DNA of 64,000 nt from contig CAOJXR010000001.1 of assembly GCA_948465565.1 (NCBI GenBank), positions 558,001-622,000 of the forward strand, given 5' to 3'. Made by a program: the position numbers and the translations under genes. Position 1 is the first letter of the stretch, and every line of letters starts with the position of its first letter. The notes beneath the pieces were generated by a model, which saw nothing but the letters and a program-made list of their open reading frames with translations, did no database searches and was not told the origin of the DNA. This document shows positions 1 through 8,816 of this stretch, piece by piece. The DNA comes from an uncultured Clostridium sp. GTDB lineage: Bacteria > Bacillota > Clostridia > TANB77 > CAG-508.

Positions 1-161
1 AACACCCTCCTAAAAATCCATTGGACTACTTTTAATTAATGTATATTTTCAAATTTATGTTTTATTCCTAAAAATTTGTTAATACTAACAATAAATAGTA
101 AATTTTTCTCAAATAGAAAAACAAATCTTTACTACTTATCATATTGCAAAGGAGAAAATAT

Positions 162-1844
162 ATGTCATTAAATACCTTCTTAAAAAACTTATTTAATTAC
201 ATTCCAAACGTAGACTATGGTTACAAGCTTTCCGAAACACAAGTCCAAAATAATATTGGAATAGATAAATCAGACAAACCAGTATCCACATCATTAAGTG
301 AAAACATCGAATACCTAACAGTAAAATACAATACCCTAATAAACAGTGATGTAAACATACGAAAATTTACACTAAACGCAAAAGGCAGACAATATAATGC
401 TGCACTTATTTATATAGATGGAATGGTAGATTCAGATATAATAAACAATTATGTTTTAAAACCATTAATGCTAAAAAATACAACAAATCTAGACACTTCA
501 AGTGATGCCCTAATAATAAACAAAAACCAAGACCTAAACTATCACATAACAAAAACTCCAAACTTAGAAGACTTAATATATAATTCCCTACTACCACAAA
601 ACACAGTAAAAACAGATAAAAAATTCTCAAGCACAATAAATAAAATAAACAACGGATTTACATGTCTTCTAGTAGACACAATAGATACAGCTTTTTGTAT
701 AGAAGCAAAAGGATTTCAATCAAGACAAATATCAGCACCAGAAAATGAAATTGTTGTAAGAGGTTCACAAGAAGCCTTTGTAGAAAACTTACGTACAAAT
801 ACATCAATGGTCAGAAGAATAATAAACAATGAAAACTTAATAATTGAACAACTAAATATCGGAAAAATCACACAAACAGCAGTATCTTTCTGTTACATCA
901 AAAACATAACAAACGAAGACTTAGTAAACGAAGTCCGCTATAGACTAAGTAACCTAGATGTTGACGCCATTATAAACTCTGGAAGCTTAGAACAATTAAT
1001 ACAAGATGACTCATCAATTCTCTTCCCTCAGATGTTTGCAACTGAACGTTCTGATAGAGCCTGCAATAACCTATTAGCAGGAAGAGTAGTAATTTTCGTA
1101 AATGGTAGCCCTTATGCATTAATAGCACCAGCCATCTTAGTCGACTTTATCAGTTCTCCAGAAGACACAAATTTAAAACACCAATATGGAAACTTAGTAA
1201 GATTTATAAGAAGTTTAGCATTCTTTGTAGCAATGTTCCTACCATCGCTCTATGTAGCAGTAACAAACTTCCATCAAGACCTCTTACCAACCGATCTAGT
1301 TTTCGCAATTTCATCTATCAGAAAATCAATTCCATTCCCAGTAATATTCGAAATACTAATAATGGAGGTATCATTTGAATTAATACGTGAAGCCAGTCTG
1401 AGAGTACCCTCACCTATAGGCTCAACGATAGGAATAATCGGAGGTTTAATATTAGGAGAAGCTGCTGTCTCAGCCAACTTAGTAAGCCCATTATTAATAA
1501 TAATCGTAGCCATGACAGGTATTTGTTCTTACGCTATCCCTGACTACTCTCTAAACTTTACAATAAGAACCTTCAGATTTATATATATACTTCTTGGCTA
1601 TATTGCAGGATTTTTAGGTATAAGTTTTGGAATATTTATTCAACTTATTCTTCTATCAAAACTACAATCATTTGGAGTATCTTATTTCTCTCCATATATT
1701 CCTAGTGGAAATAAAAACACAGACTCATCATTCTTCATTAGATCTATATGGAAACGTGAAAAAAGAAGTAATTTCTTAAATACAAAACGTCCAGAGCAAG
1801 AAGGCAAAATCAGTATGCAATGGAGAAACTCTGATTTAAAATAA
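162..1844 (+). CDS. gerA: Spore germinant receptor A subunit (GerA/SpoVAF family)
   Basis: Inner-spore-membrane A subunit of a nutrient germinant receptor. A large soluble N-terminal domain (about residues 1-310) is followed by a hydrophobic region (about 345-510). That region carries the family signature with SPIGSTIGIIGGLILGEAA near residue 416. The ATG at 162 is chosen over an upstream in-frame TTG at 144 because AAAGGAG (148-154) sits 7 bases before it. The product is 560 aa, normal for the family. It is the first gene of a gerA-gerB-gerC operon, 19 bases before gerB. Expression in the forespore is expected from family knowledge, but I could not define a sigma-G promoter in the 161 bases upstream. 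The germinant specificity cannot be read from sequence. Confidence 0.95.
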   Translation: MSLNTFLKNLFNYIPNVDYGYKLSETQVQNNIGIDKSDKPVSTSLSENIEYLTVKYNTLINSDVNIRKFTLNAKGRQYNAALIYIDGMVDSDIINNYVLKPLMLKNTTNLDTSSDALIINKNQDLNYHITKTPNLEDLIYNSLLPQNTVKTDKKFSSTINKINNGFTCLLVDTIDTAFCIEAKGFQSRQISAPENEIVVRGSQEAFVENLRTNTSMVRRIINNENLIIEQLNIGKITQTAVSFCYIKNITNEDLVNEVRYRLSNLDVDAIINSGSLEQLIQDDSSILFPQMFATERSDRACNNLLAGRVVIFVNGSPYALIAPAILVDFISSPEDTNLKHQYGNLVRFIRSLAFFVAMFLPSLYVAVTNFHQDLLPTDLVFAISSIRKSIPFPVIFEILIMEVSFELIREASLRVPSPIGSTIGIIGGLILGEAAVSANLVSPLLIIIVAMTGICSYAIPDYSLNFTIRTFRFIYILLGYIAGFLGISFGIFIQLILLSKLQSFGVSYFSPYIPSGNKNTDSSFFIRSIWKREKRSNFLNTKRPEQEGKISMQWRNSDLK

Positions 1845-1863
1845 AAGAAAGGACATTTATAAT

Positions 1864-2946
1864 ATGAATTCTAAAATTGGAAAAAGCCAAGCTATACTTC
1901 TAATTTTAATTGTTATGATAAACAAAATTCTTCTAAATATGCCAAAAGAAATAATAAAACAATCACAAACAGGAGCACCCATAAATATCATTTTTACAGG
2001 AATATTAGCTATATTACTAACATTACTAATCTGTAAATTATTCAAAAAATTTCCCAATGAAGATATAATAGAAATCTCAGATTATTTAGGCAAAAAGCCA
2101 TTAAAATTTATTGTAGGAATAGGCTTTGAACTATTATTCACACTTATTATCACAACCGTTATTTATGAATTTTCAAGTTTATTACAAAAAGTATACTTTC
2201 CCAAAACACCTTTAGCACTAATTCTACTAATATTTCTAGCCACAATTGGATTTGCAAATAAAACAGGCTTTAAAGCAATAATAAAATCAAATACAATCAT
2301 AGTAATATTAATTCTAATAAGTCTTATCGTAATACTTGGAGGAACAATAAAAAATCTAAACTTCAATAGACTTTATCCTATATTAGGACAAAATGTTAAA
2401 ACAACATTTTTAGAAGGAGCACAAAATATTTATGCCTATGGAGGTTTACTATACCTGTTTTTCATAATGCCATTTTTAAAAAATAAAAAAGACTTTACAC
2501 CAGTAGCAGTAATATCAATACTAATATCTGGACTATTCTTACTATTTACAGCAGTCACACTTTTAGCATTATTCCCATTTATTTCTCATAGTGAAGAAAT
2601 AATGTCAATGTATCTTCTAACTAGATGTATTGAATTTGGAACCTTTCTCCAAAGAACAGATGCCATATTCATTTTCCTATGGATAATATCCGCATTCTCT
2701 TATTTAAGTATTTCACTAATGTTTATGGTAAATATATTTAAAAAACTAACCAATTGCCAAGACTCACCAAACTATTCATACTCTTTTTTAGGAATAATAT
2801 TTGCATTAATAATGCTATTCCATAACCAGTCAATATTTAAACTACTTCAAACTGTTATATATAAGTATCTAATTTTAGGCATTCTCATCCTTAGCTTAAT
2901 AGTACTAATATTGGCCAATATAAAAAGAAAGGACTACACAAAATGA
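1864..2946 (+). CDS. gerB: Spore germination permease, GerB family
   Basis: Integral membrane B subunit of the germinant receptor, a member of the APC transporter superfamily thought to take part in germinant sensing. The 360-aa product is almost entirely hydrophobic, with about ten predicted membrane segments and a short polar C-terminus. AAAGAAAGGA precedes the ATG. The 3' end overlaps the gerC start by 4 bases (ATGA at 2943-2946), which indicates translational coupling. The stop is TGA, so TGA is a true stop in this organism. Length and position between A and C subunits match known ger operons. Confidence 0.93.
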   Translation: MNSKIGKSQAILLILIVMINKILLNMPKEIIKQSQTGAPINIIFTGILAILLTLLICKLFKKFPNEDIIEISDYLGKKPLKFIVGIGFELLFTLIITTVIYEFSSLLQKVYFPKTPLALILLIFLATIGFANKTGFKAIIKSNTIIVILILISLIVILGGTIKNLNFNRLYPILGQNVKTTFLEGAQNIYAYGGLLYLFFIMPFLKNKKDFTPVAVISILISGLFLLFTAVTLLALFPFISHSEEIMSMYLLTRCIEFGTFLQRTDAIFIFLWIISAFSYLSISLMFMVNIFKKLTNCQDSPNYSYSFLGIIFALIMLFHNQSIFKLLQTVIYKYLILGILILSLIVLILANIKRKDYTK

Positions 2947-4073
2947 AAAAAATAATTTTAATATTTGCAATGATAATAACCGTTCTAATAACTGTTTCAG
3001 AAAATTATGATGCACGAAGCGTAGAAACCCTCTCATATGTAATAGCCATTGGTCTCGACAAATCTGAATCAGAAAAAGAAGAATTAAAATTAACAATACA
3101 AATTGCAAAACCAGACACATCTGAAGGCAGTGGAACCAAAATAAAAAGTGAAATTGCAACAGTAGACTGTAATTCATTTAATCTAGGCTTAGCAATATTA
3201 AATCTTTCAAATGCAAATGAATTAAATCTTTCACATTGTACAGTAATAATAATCTCTGAAGAACTTGCAAAAGAAGGAATAGAAAGCTTTATAGACACTT
3301 TAGCAAACAATATTGAAATACGACCAACATGCAATATACTAATTTCAAAAGATTCAGCAGAAGAATTCTTATCCGTTACTTCTGAAATAGAAGATATATC
3401 ATCAAAATTTTATAACTCATTCGTAAACTCTGCAAAAACAATCTCATATACTACTCCATGCCAATTATCAGATTTTTACTCAAGTTTACGTGATGACGTA
3501 AGAGCCCCAAGAGCCTTATACAGTTTTATACACGAAGACACTATCGAAACATTAGGATTAGCCGCATTTAAAGATTACAAAATGGTAGGTCAATTATCTG
3601 GTCTAGATACCCTTTGTTATAACATTCTAACAAATAATTTTGAAGAAGCAACAATCGAAGTCTATAATCCGCAAGAACCATCTATTCCACTTTCAGTAAA
3701 TTTAACACATTTAGAAGACACTGAAATAAAAGTAAAATTTCAAGATAATATTCCAAAAGTAACTTGTAATATAAATATAAATGCAAAAATATTATCTGGA
3801 AGCAAAAATTACGACTATTCAACAGAAGAATCATTACGAGTAATTGAAGCAGAAATAGAAAAATTTTTAAATCAAAACATACAAAACTTCTTATATAAAA
3901 CTTCTCGTGAATATAACAGCGACATTGTTGGATTCGAAGGATTTTTCAGAAAAAATTTTCTAACACAAGATGAATTAAGCAAGTATGATTGGAATGAACT
4001 ATATCCAAAAACAGAATTCAATATAAATTCACAAACCTATCTAAAATCAGGTTTCTTATTCTCAAAAAATTAA
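2943..4073 (+). CDS. gerC: Spore germination protein, Ger(x)C family, lacking the usual lipobox cysteine
   Basis: C subunit of the germinant receptor, 376 aa, overlapping gerB by 4 bases. The N-terminus is a hydrophobic segment (about residues 3-18) followed by the Ger(x)C start block, including YVIAIGLDKS. The C-terminal part has the family's predicted alternating strand/helix pattern (about 200-376). In most members the signal segment ends in a lipobox Cys followed by W/Y-D. Here the equivalent stretch reads SENYDAR, with Asn where the modified Cys should be and no Cys nearby. The protein may be held by an uncleaved signal anchor rather than a lipid. The family call is firm and the anchoring is inference. 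Confidence 0.88.
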   Translation: MKKIILIFAMIITVLITVSENYDARSVETLSYVIAIGLDKSESEKEELKLTIQIAKPDTSEGSGTKIKSEIATVDCNSFNLGLAILNLSNANELNLSHCTVIIISEELAKEGIESFIDTLANNIEIRPTCNILISKDSAEEFLSVTSEIEDISSKFYNSFVNSAKTISYTTPCQLSDFYSSLRDDVRAPRALYSFIHEDTIETLGLAAFKDYKMVGQLSGLDTLCYNILTNNFEEATIEVYNPQEPSIPLSVNLTHLEDTEIKVKFQDNIPKVTCNININAKILSGSKNYDYSTEESLRVIEAEIEKFLNQNIQNFLYKTSREYNSDIVGFEGFFRKNFLTQDELSKYDWNELYPKTEFNINSQTYLKSGFLFSKN

Positions 4074-4106
4074 AAATAACATTACCAATTTAAAAAGGAG
4101 TCACAC

Positions 4107-4270
4107 ATGAAATTAGTAATTATTCTATTTGCATTATACGCATTTTTAGAAAGTGTATCATATGGTTTATATGAATATCAAACCAAAGAAAACAAAGTTC
4201 GGAGGTGTAACAATCTTTATTTTCGCCACACTTCGGACTCGTCCTTCCGATATTTAGTATAGTAATTTAA
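4107..4270 (+). CDS. Small hydrophobic protein of the ger operon, read through two +1 frameshifts at CGG
   Basis: Fourth gene of the ger operon, preceded by AAAAAGGAG (4092-4100). Reading from ATG 4107, the first 31 codons end at an in-frame CGG (4200-4202). Skipping its C continues with GGA and 11 codons to a second CGG (4234-4236). Skipping that C gives a further 11 codons to TAA at 4268. The combined 53-aa product is coherent: an N-terminal hydrophobic helix, a polar YEYQTKENKV block, then GGVTIFIFATL and GLVLPIFSIVI forming a second hydrophobic helix. Without the shifts the tail becomes a polar, Arg-rich stretch ending at 4262, which does not look like a membrane protein. Its function is unknown; similar small membrane proteins are found beside ger genes. 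Confidence 0.75.
4200..4202 (+). other. CGG +1 recoding site (ger small gene, first)
   Basis: Context GTT-CGG-AGG. Reading GTT, skipping C, then GGA-GGT keeps the hydrophobic helix going. The zero frame turns polar. Confidence 0.75.
4234..4236 (+). other. CGG +1 recoding site (ger small gene, second)
   Basis: Context CTT-CGG-ACT, 11 codons after the first site in the shifted frame. The skip gives GGA-CTC and a hydrophobic end with TAA at 4268-4270. Confidence 0.75.
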
Positions 4271-4297
4271 CCTTAAAATTAACTTAAAAATACGGAA

Positions 4298-4332
4298 AAA
4301 GGAGAAAATTTTCAAAACAAATTTTCTCCTTT
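4298..4332 (-). terminator. Rho-independent terminator after cdd
   Basis: Perfect 14-bp inverted repeat with a 7-base loop between the convergent ger operon and cdd. On the minus strand it is followed by a short T run, so it best serves cdd; it may also stop ger transcripts. Confidence 0.75.
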
Positions 4333-4351
4333 AAAAATATACTTTATTAAC

Positions 4352-4732
4352 TTAAAATTTAAATGCCTCTGGCAACAAATCCTCAAGTGTAAACTCCTCT
4401 AGTTTACCATCATAATATGTATAAATCTTAAAATTATCATCAACAAACTCAGACATAAATTGCCTACAATATCCACATGGCAAGCATCTATCTAAAGCTT
4501 CTGAACCAGGATTACTACCAACAGTAATTATATAATCAAAATCCTTTTCCCCTTCAGAAATCGCTTTACTAAAAGCCACTCTCTCAGCACAAATAGACAT
4601 AATATGCTGATTATCAATATTGCAACCAGTATAATATTTCCCACTCTTCATTTTAAGAACCGCACCAACTTTATATATAGTAGAATGAGCATTTTCTTTT
4701 GTAGCAATTGCCAACTTAATTTCCTCTTCCAT
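4352..4732 (-). CDS. cdd: Cytidine deaminase
   Basis: Hydrolytic deamination of cytidine/deoxycytidine to uridine in pyrimidine salvage. The 126-aa product has the zinc and catalytic motif CAER (Cys ligand plus catalytic Glu) and the PCGYCRQ motif with the other two Cys ligands, in the order and spacing of homotetrameric cytidine deaminases. The start at 4732 is chosen because GGAGG lies just upstream; an extended reading to 4783 adds residues unlike the family. It lies downstream of rpmE on the same strand, separated by that gene's terminator hairpin. Confidence 0.93.
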   Translation of the reverse strand: MEEEIKLAIATKENAHSTIYKVGAVLKMKSGKYYTGCNIDNQHIMSICAERVAFSKAISEGEKDFDYIITVGSNPGSEALDRCLPCGYCRQFMSEFVDDNFKIYTYYDGKLEEFTLEDLLPEAFKF

Positions 4733-4756
4733 ATTTCCTCCATCTTTTGAACACAT

Positions 4757-4794
4757 AATAAAAAAATGCGCCATAAAAAGCACATTTTTTTATT
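4757..4794 (-). terminator. Terminator of rpmE
   Basis: A/T-rich 12-bp inverted repeat whose T-rich arm ends transcripts from the minus strand. Its right arm overlaps the rpmE stop codon. Confidence 0.65.
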
Positions 4795-4993
4795 ATTGTA
4801 ATCCATATTTCTTCTTAAATTTATCAGCTCTACCACCAGTAGTCTCTCTCTTTAAGTTACCTGTCCAGTATGGATGACATTTTGAACAAATATCAACTTT
4901 CATATCTTTCTTTGTTGAATTAGTTTCCATAACGTTTCCACAAGCACATGTAATTGTAGCAGCTTCATAATTTGGATGTAAACCTTCTTTCAT
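4793..4993 (-). CDS. rpmE: 50S ribosomal protein L31 (zinc-binding type)
   Basis: Large-subunit ribosomal protein, 66 aa from ATG 4993, which is preceded by GAGGTG. It starts MKEGLHPNY and keeps the CxC...CxxC zinc motif (CACG and CSKCHPYWTG), so it is the zinc-containing paralogue rather than the Cys-free form. The C-terminal FKKKYGL block is typical. The length equals the family norm. Confidence 0.95.
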   Translation of the reverse strand: MKEGLHPNYEAATITCACGNVMETNSTKKDMKVDICSKCHPYWTGNLKRETTGGRADKFKKKYGLQ

Positions 4994-5035
4994 GTAATTC
5001 ACCTCTTCCTTACTTATCTTAAACAAATCTTTACT

Positions 5036-5064
5036 ATATTACCACAACTAAAAAAATTTTTCAA
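5036..5064 (-). promoter_or_regulatory. Sigma-A-like promoter of rpmE
   Basis: On the minus strand, TTGAAA (5064-5059), a 17-base spacer and TAATAT (5041-5036), about 45 bases before the L31 start. Confidence 0.6.
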
Positions 5065-5077
5065 TACCTAATTTATA

Positions 5078-5257
5078 TTAGTTGCCACTTTTTGTTCCAC
5101 CTTTAACTTGGTTAACTACAGAATCAACCGTATTTGAAACTGTGCTTTTAACATTATCATTGAAAGAAACTCTTTTAACTAGCTTTGAAGTAATATTAAA
5201 TAAACAAGCAACAATTAAAATTAATAAACCTATTTTTTTCCACCACTTAGCTAACAT
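5078..5257 (-). CDS. Small single-pass membrane protein, unknown function
   Basis: Product of 59 aa from ATG 5257, preceded by GGGAG. It has a short basic N-terminus (AKWWKK), one hydrophobic segment (about residues 9-22), then a polar, Ser/Asn/Val-rich tail. I do not recognise the family. The gene stands between rpmE and a 157-aa unknown gene, all on the minus strand. The ribosome-binding site and a typical membrane-anchor pattern support a real gene. Confidence 0.6.
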   Translation of the reverse strand: MLAKWWKKIGLLILIVACLFNITSKLVKRVSFNDNVKSTVSNTVDSVVNQVKGGTKSGN

Positions 5258-5326
5258 ATAAGTTACTCCCTTCAATAAAGTTACACTGTATATTATAAAC
5301 GCATTTTTCCAATTTGTCAATCTTCT

Positions 5327-5800
5327 CTAGTCTCTGTTTTTCTTAAAGAAATCCCTTATCTTTTTTATAATTTGACTAAATAATGTATCCTTTTTTACAA
5401 TCATCATAAGATTTTCTTTTTGCTCTATATCTTCATTCTGTGGTTCTGAAGCCTTTTGAGCATTATTAAAAATACTATCTGGATTATATTTTTTTCTCAA
5501 GCTTTCTTGATATTTCTGCTCATTTTTATAGTACACATTAGACAAATAATTCTTCAATTTTGTATCTTCATTAATATATTTAAAAAATAAATACGATAAT
5601 ACAATCTTTGTTTCCTTGCTTTTTATCTGATATTTCAAAGGAATATGACTATTAAACTTAAATCTATAATCTTCAGCTCTATTCTTTAAAATAAAATTTT
5701 GTTTATCTGGAGGTAATTCGCAAAATAAATCTAAATCAATTAAGATAGTATAAATATCTGTACATGTATTTGAACTTATCTTATTAATCTTATCTATCAT
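5327..5800 (-). CDS. Hypothetical protein, 157 aa
   Basis: No family recognised. The protein starts MIDKINKI and is charged, with a predicted helical N-terminal domain (about 1-100), a Gln/Glu-rich linker, and a basic helix at the C-terminus (KKIRDFFKKNRD). An AAGGAGG motif lies about 12 bases upstream. The gene overlaps the end of a 41-aa gene upstream by 11 bases, which suggests coupled translation. There is no signal peptide or membrane segment. Confidence 0.6.
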   Translation of the reverse strand: MIDKINKISSNTCTDIYTILIDLDLFCELPPDKQNFILKNRAEDYRFKFNSHIPLKYQIKSKETKIVLSYLFFKYINEDTKLKNYLSNVYYKNEQKYQESLRKKYNPDSIFNNAQKASEPQNEDIEQKENLMMIVKKDTLFSQIIKKIRDFFKKNRD

Positions 5801-5915
5801 AATCTAAATCTACCTCCTTCACATTAAATAAACTCTCCATCCCATCAAAATCAGACAATTTTATTTCAGAAGCAACTTCCATTACAAATTCTTTCATACA
5901 ATCTCTTTTGTCCAT
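5790..5915 (-). CDS. Hypothetical small acidic protein, 41 aa
   Basis: Short frame MDKRDCMKEF...DLDYDR from ATG 5915 with a weak AGGA upstream, overlapping the start of the 157-aa gene. The overlap and the strong ribosome-binding site of the next gene lying inside it suggest a two-gene unit. Composition is acidic with one predicted helix. There is no recognised family, so support is moderate. Confidence 0.4.
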   Translation of the reverse strand: MDKRDCMKEFVMEVASEIKLSDFDGMESLFNVKEVDLDYDR

Positions 5916-5967
5916 AATCCTATTTTCCTTACTTTTAAATATACATTTTAATTATAACATATAAAAA

Positions 5968-6011
5968 GTAAAAAAGTCATCCTATATTTTAATATAAAAT
6001 GACTTTTTTAC
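5968..6011 (-). terminator. Terminator of the D,D-carboxypeptidase gene
   Basis: 13-bp inverted repeat (arms 5968-5980 and 5999-6011), with its T-rich arm read on the minus strand, directly after the stop at 6014. Confidence 0.7.
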
Positions 6012-6013
6012 TT

Positions 6014-7225
6014 CTATTTCTCTCTAAACAAGAAAAACCACTTATCAATAACCTTTTTACTCATATTAAGGAAATTTAATTTTTCAATACTACTTCCAGC
6101 CACCAAACTTGTATTAGCAATAGGCTCACCATTCATCTTAAAAATCACTTCTCCCAAAACCTGACCTTCAGAAATTGGAGCTTGAATATTTTCACTAATA
6201 ATAACTTCTTGCTCAACATTAGCATTTTCCTTTTGGTTCATCATCTTTCCTGTAGTAGAACCATATTTTAATGTCACACTATGCTCACTTCCCTTACCAA
6301 CATCAACATTTAAAACATCTTCTCCCTCTTGACTAAATTTCTTATATTGATAATTACTAAATCCATAATCCAACAATTTCTTAGCACAGCTAAATCTATC
6401 TTTTGTAGTAGGAGCCCTCATAACAACAGCAATTAAGGATAAATCATTTCTAGTAGCACTAGCAGACAAATTAAATAATGCCAAAGAAGTAGAACCAGTC
6501 TTAAGACCAGTAGCACCTTCATAATTCTTTATAAGTTTATTCGTATTTACAAGTCCAGATTTTCCATCTCTCAACGAATCCATCCAAATTGTAGTAAACT
6601 TTTTAATATCAGGATGCTTTGAAAGTAACTCTCTAGACATTACTGAAATATCATAACTAGAAGTCTCATGCCCGTCTGCATCTATACCATGGCAATTCTT
6701 AAAAGTAGTATCATTCATTCCAAGTTCTTTTGCTCTTTGATTCATCTTATCAACAAAAATTTCTTCACTACCACAAATATGCTCTGCCATTGCTACTGTG
6801 CAATCATTTGCACTAACCACACAAATTGCTTTAAGCATTTCCTCAACTGTAAGAGTTTCCCTTGGGTCAAGCCAAATTTGAGAACCTCCCATATCAGCAG
6901 CATTCTGACTACAAGAAACTTTATCTTGATATGAAAGCCTACCCGAATCAATCTCCTCCATAATAAGCAAAATTGTCATAACCTTTGTAACACTCGCAGG
7001 TCTCAACTTCTCATGAGAATTATGTTCATATAAAACCTCACCTGTATCTTGTGAAATTAAAATCGCAGATTCACAATTAAGTTCTAAAAAGTTCTCCCCT
7101 ACAGTCCCAGCAGTAGTTTCAACTATAGAATCTGCTGACCATGTTGGAATAGTAACATATGTAGCCTGTGCAACATTCATAAATAAAAAACATACACATA
7201 AACAAAATATAATCTTCTTTTTCAT
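6014..7225 (-). CDS. D-alanyl-D-alanine carboxypeptidase (penicillin-binding protein 5/DacF type)
   Basis: Secreted, membrane-associated serine peptidase that trims the terminal D-Ala of peptidoglycan stem peptides. The 403-aa product from ATG 7225 (preceded by GAGGAG) has a signal peptide (about 1-23) and the three active-site motifs of the S11 family: SVTK, SAN and KTG (in GLKTGST). A C-terminal beta-rich domain follows, ending in a basic, hydrophobic helix (KKVIDKWFFLFREK) that probably binds the membrane. DacF-like enzymes act in sporulation or vegetative growth; sequence alone does not decide which. Confidence 0.92.
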   Translation of the reverse strand: MKKKIIFCLCVCFLFMNVAQATYVTIPTWSADSIVETTAGTVGENFLELNCESAILISQDTGEVLYEHNSHEKLRPASVTKVMTILLIMEEIDSGRLSYQDKVSCSQNAADMGGSQIWLDPRETLTVEEMLKAICVVSANDCTVAMAEHICGSEEIFVDKMNQRAKELGMNDTTFKNCHGIDADGHETSSYDISVMSRELLSKHPDIKKFTTIWMDSLRDGKSGLVNTNKLIKNYEGATGLKTGSTSLALFNLSASATRNDLSLIAVVMRAPTTKDRFSCAKKLLDYGFSNYQYKKFSQEGEDVLNVDVGKGSEHSVTLKYGSTTGKMMNQKENANVEQEVIISENIQAPISEGQVLGEVIFKMNGEPIANTSLVAGSSIEKLNFLNMSKKVIDKWFFLFREK

Positions 7226-7310
7226 TACTTTCTCCTCTATCATTTTTTTACATGTATATGCTTTAAAATCAAATTCATTCTTTATTAGCCGTTTTTAAGA
7301 ATGTTAAATT

Positions 7311-8780
7311 TTAATTATTAAAATACAATTCCCTAATATCCCATGTAGTTGTACTTCCACAATCCTTTAAAATAATCCCCTTTGCTTCCAGTTCATCTCT
7401 AATATTATCCGCCCTCTCAAAATCCTTACTCTTTTTTGCATCTAATCTCTCATTTATCTTTGCCTCTATCCATTGCACATCAATATCCAATCTGCCCAAA
7501 AATTTCCCCTGCATATTTTTTATAAAATCATCTGGATTTTGTCCAAACAATCCAAATACACCATATACATATTTTATATCATCAATCATTTTTTCTAAAG
7601 TATTAGCTATAATCTGTGAATTTTGCTTATTTGAATCCATTAAATTATTCATATATTTAAACAAAATATATAAATTTGAAACAGCAAAAACAGTATTAAA
7701 ATCATCATCCATAGCATCAATAAATTTTGAAACAATACTATCAACTGTTTCATTATGTATAATCTCTGTATTTTCTTTATTCTTATTTTCCTCTATATAC
7801 TTCTTTGCTCTATTTAGCGTATTATAAAAATAATACAAATGCCCCTCTGCTTCTCTAAAATCATTATTCGATATATCAATATCTGAAGTATAATGCTTAG
7901 AAAACGTCACAAGCTTAACCACTTCATAATTAAACTCCTCCAAAATCTCACGTATAGTCAAAGAATTCCCAAGAGACTTACTCATCTTCTCCCCATTAAT
8001 TTTAATTAATCCACAATGAGTCCAATAATTAGCAAACTCCTTTCCTGTCAAAGCCTCACTTTGAGCCACTTCATTCTCATGATGTGGAAATAATAAATCC
8101 CTTCCTCCACCATGAATATCTATAGTTTCGCCCAGTGTATCAAGAGCCATACATGAACATTCAATATGCCATCCAGGTCTACCCTTTCCCCATGGAGAAT
8201 CCCATGAAATTTCACCAGGTTTTGCGGCCTTCCACAACGCAAAATCAATTGGATCCTCTTTTTCTTCACCCACTTCAATTCTAACTCCCTCAAGTAATTC
8301 ATCAATTTTTCTATGTGACAATTTACCATAATCTTTAAACTTTCTTACAGAAAAATAAATATCACCATTTGAAGCACAATAAGCAAATCCCTTTTGTATC
8401 AGTCCTTCAATAAATTCTATAATCTTAAGTATATATTCTGATGCCTTAGGTTTAATATTAGCATCAGTAATATGTAAATTCTCCATATCTCTTTCTGTTT
8501 CATTAATTTGCATTTTAGAAAACTCTAAAGCATCTATACCCTTTTCATTTGCTCTTTTAATAATTTTATCATCAACATCTGTATAATTTCGAACATAAGT
8601 AACTTCATATCCCTTAAATCTAAAATAATCTGCCATCATAGCATATACAATAGCTTGTCTAGCATGACCAATATGACTCAAGTCATAAACCGTAATACCA
8701 CATGCATACATTCTTACTTTATCTTTTTCTATCGGTACAAATTCCTCTTTTTGCCCAGTCATCGAATTAGTAATCTTCAT
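7311..8780 (-). CDS. cysS: Cysteinyl-tRNA synthetase
   Basis: Charges tRNA-Cys in the cytoplasm. The 489-aa class I synthetase shows the HIGH motif as HIGHAR near residue 38, the zinc ligand Cys in YACGIT, the HHENE region and the KMSKS loop (EKMSKSLGNS). It ends with the DALR-like anticodon-binding domain (EAKGIILKDCGSTTTWDIR). ATG 8780 is preferred because GGAGG lies 8 bases upstream; in-frame GTG 8795 and ATG 8786 are too close to that site. It is separated by 36 bases from the radical SAM pair upstream and may share their transcript. Confidence 0.95.
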   Translation of the reverse strand: MKITNSMTGQKEEFVPIEKDKVRMYACGITVYDLSHIGHARQAIVYAMMADYFRFKGYEVTYVRNYTDVDDKIIKRANEKGIDALEFSKMQINETERDMENLHITDANIKPKASEYILKIIEFIEGLIQKGFAYCASNGDIYFSVRKFKDYGKLSHRKIDELLEGVRIEVGEEKEDPIDFALWKAAKPGEISWDSPWGKGRPGWHIECSCMALDTLGETIDIHGGGRDLLFPHHENEVAQSEALTGKEFANYWTHCGLIKINGEKMSKSLGNSLTIREILEEFNYEVVKLVTFSKHYTSDIDISNNDFREAEGHLYYFYNTLNRAKKYIEENKNKENTEIIHNETVDSIVSKFIDAMDDDFNTVFAVSNLYILFKYMNNLMDSNKQNSQIIANTLEKMIDDIKYVYGVFGLFGQNPDDFIKNMQGKFLGRLDIDVQWIEAKINERLDAKKSKDFERADNIRDELEAKGIILKDCGSTTTWDIRELYFNN

Positions 8781-8816
8781 AGCCATTTCCTCCACTCCTA
8801 GATATATCTCATTCCT

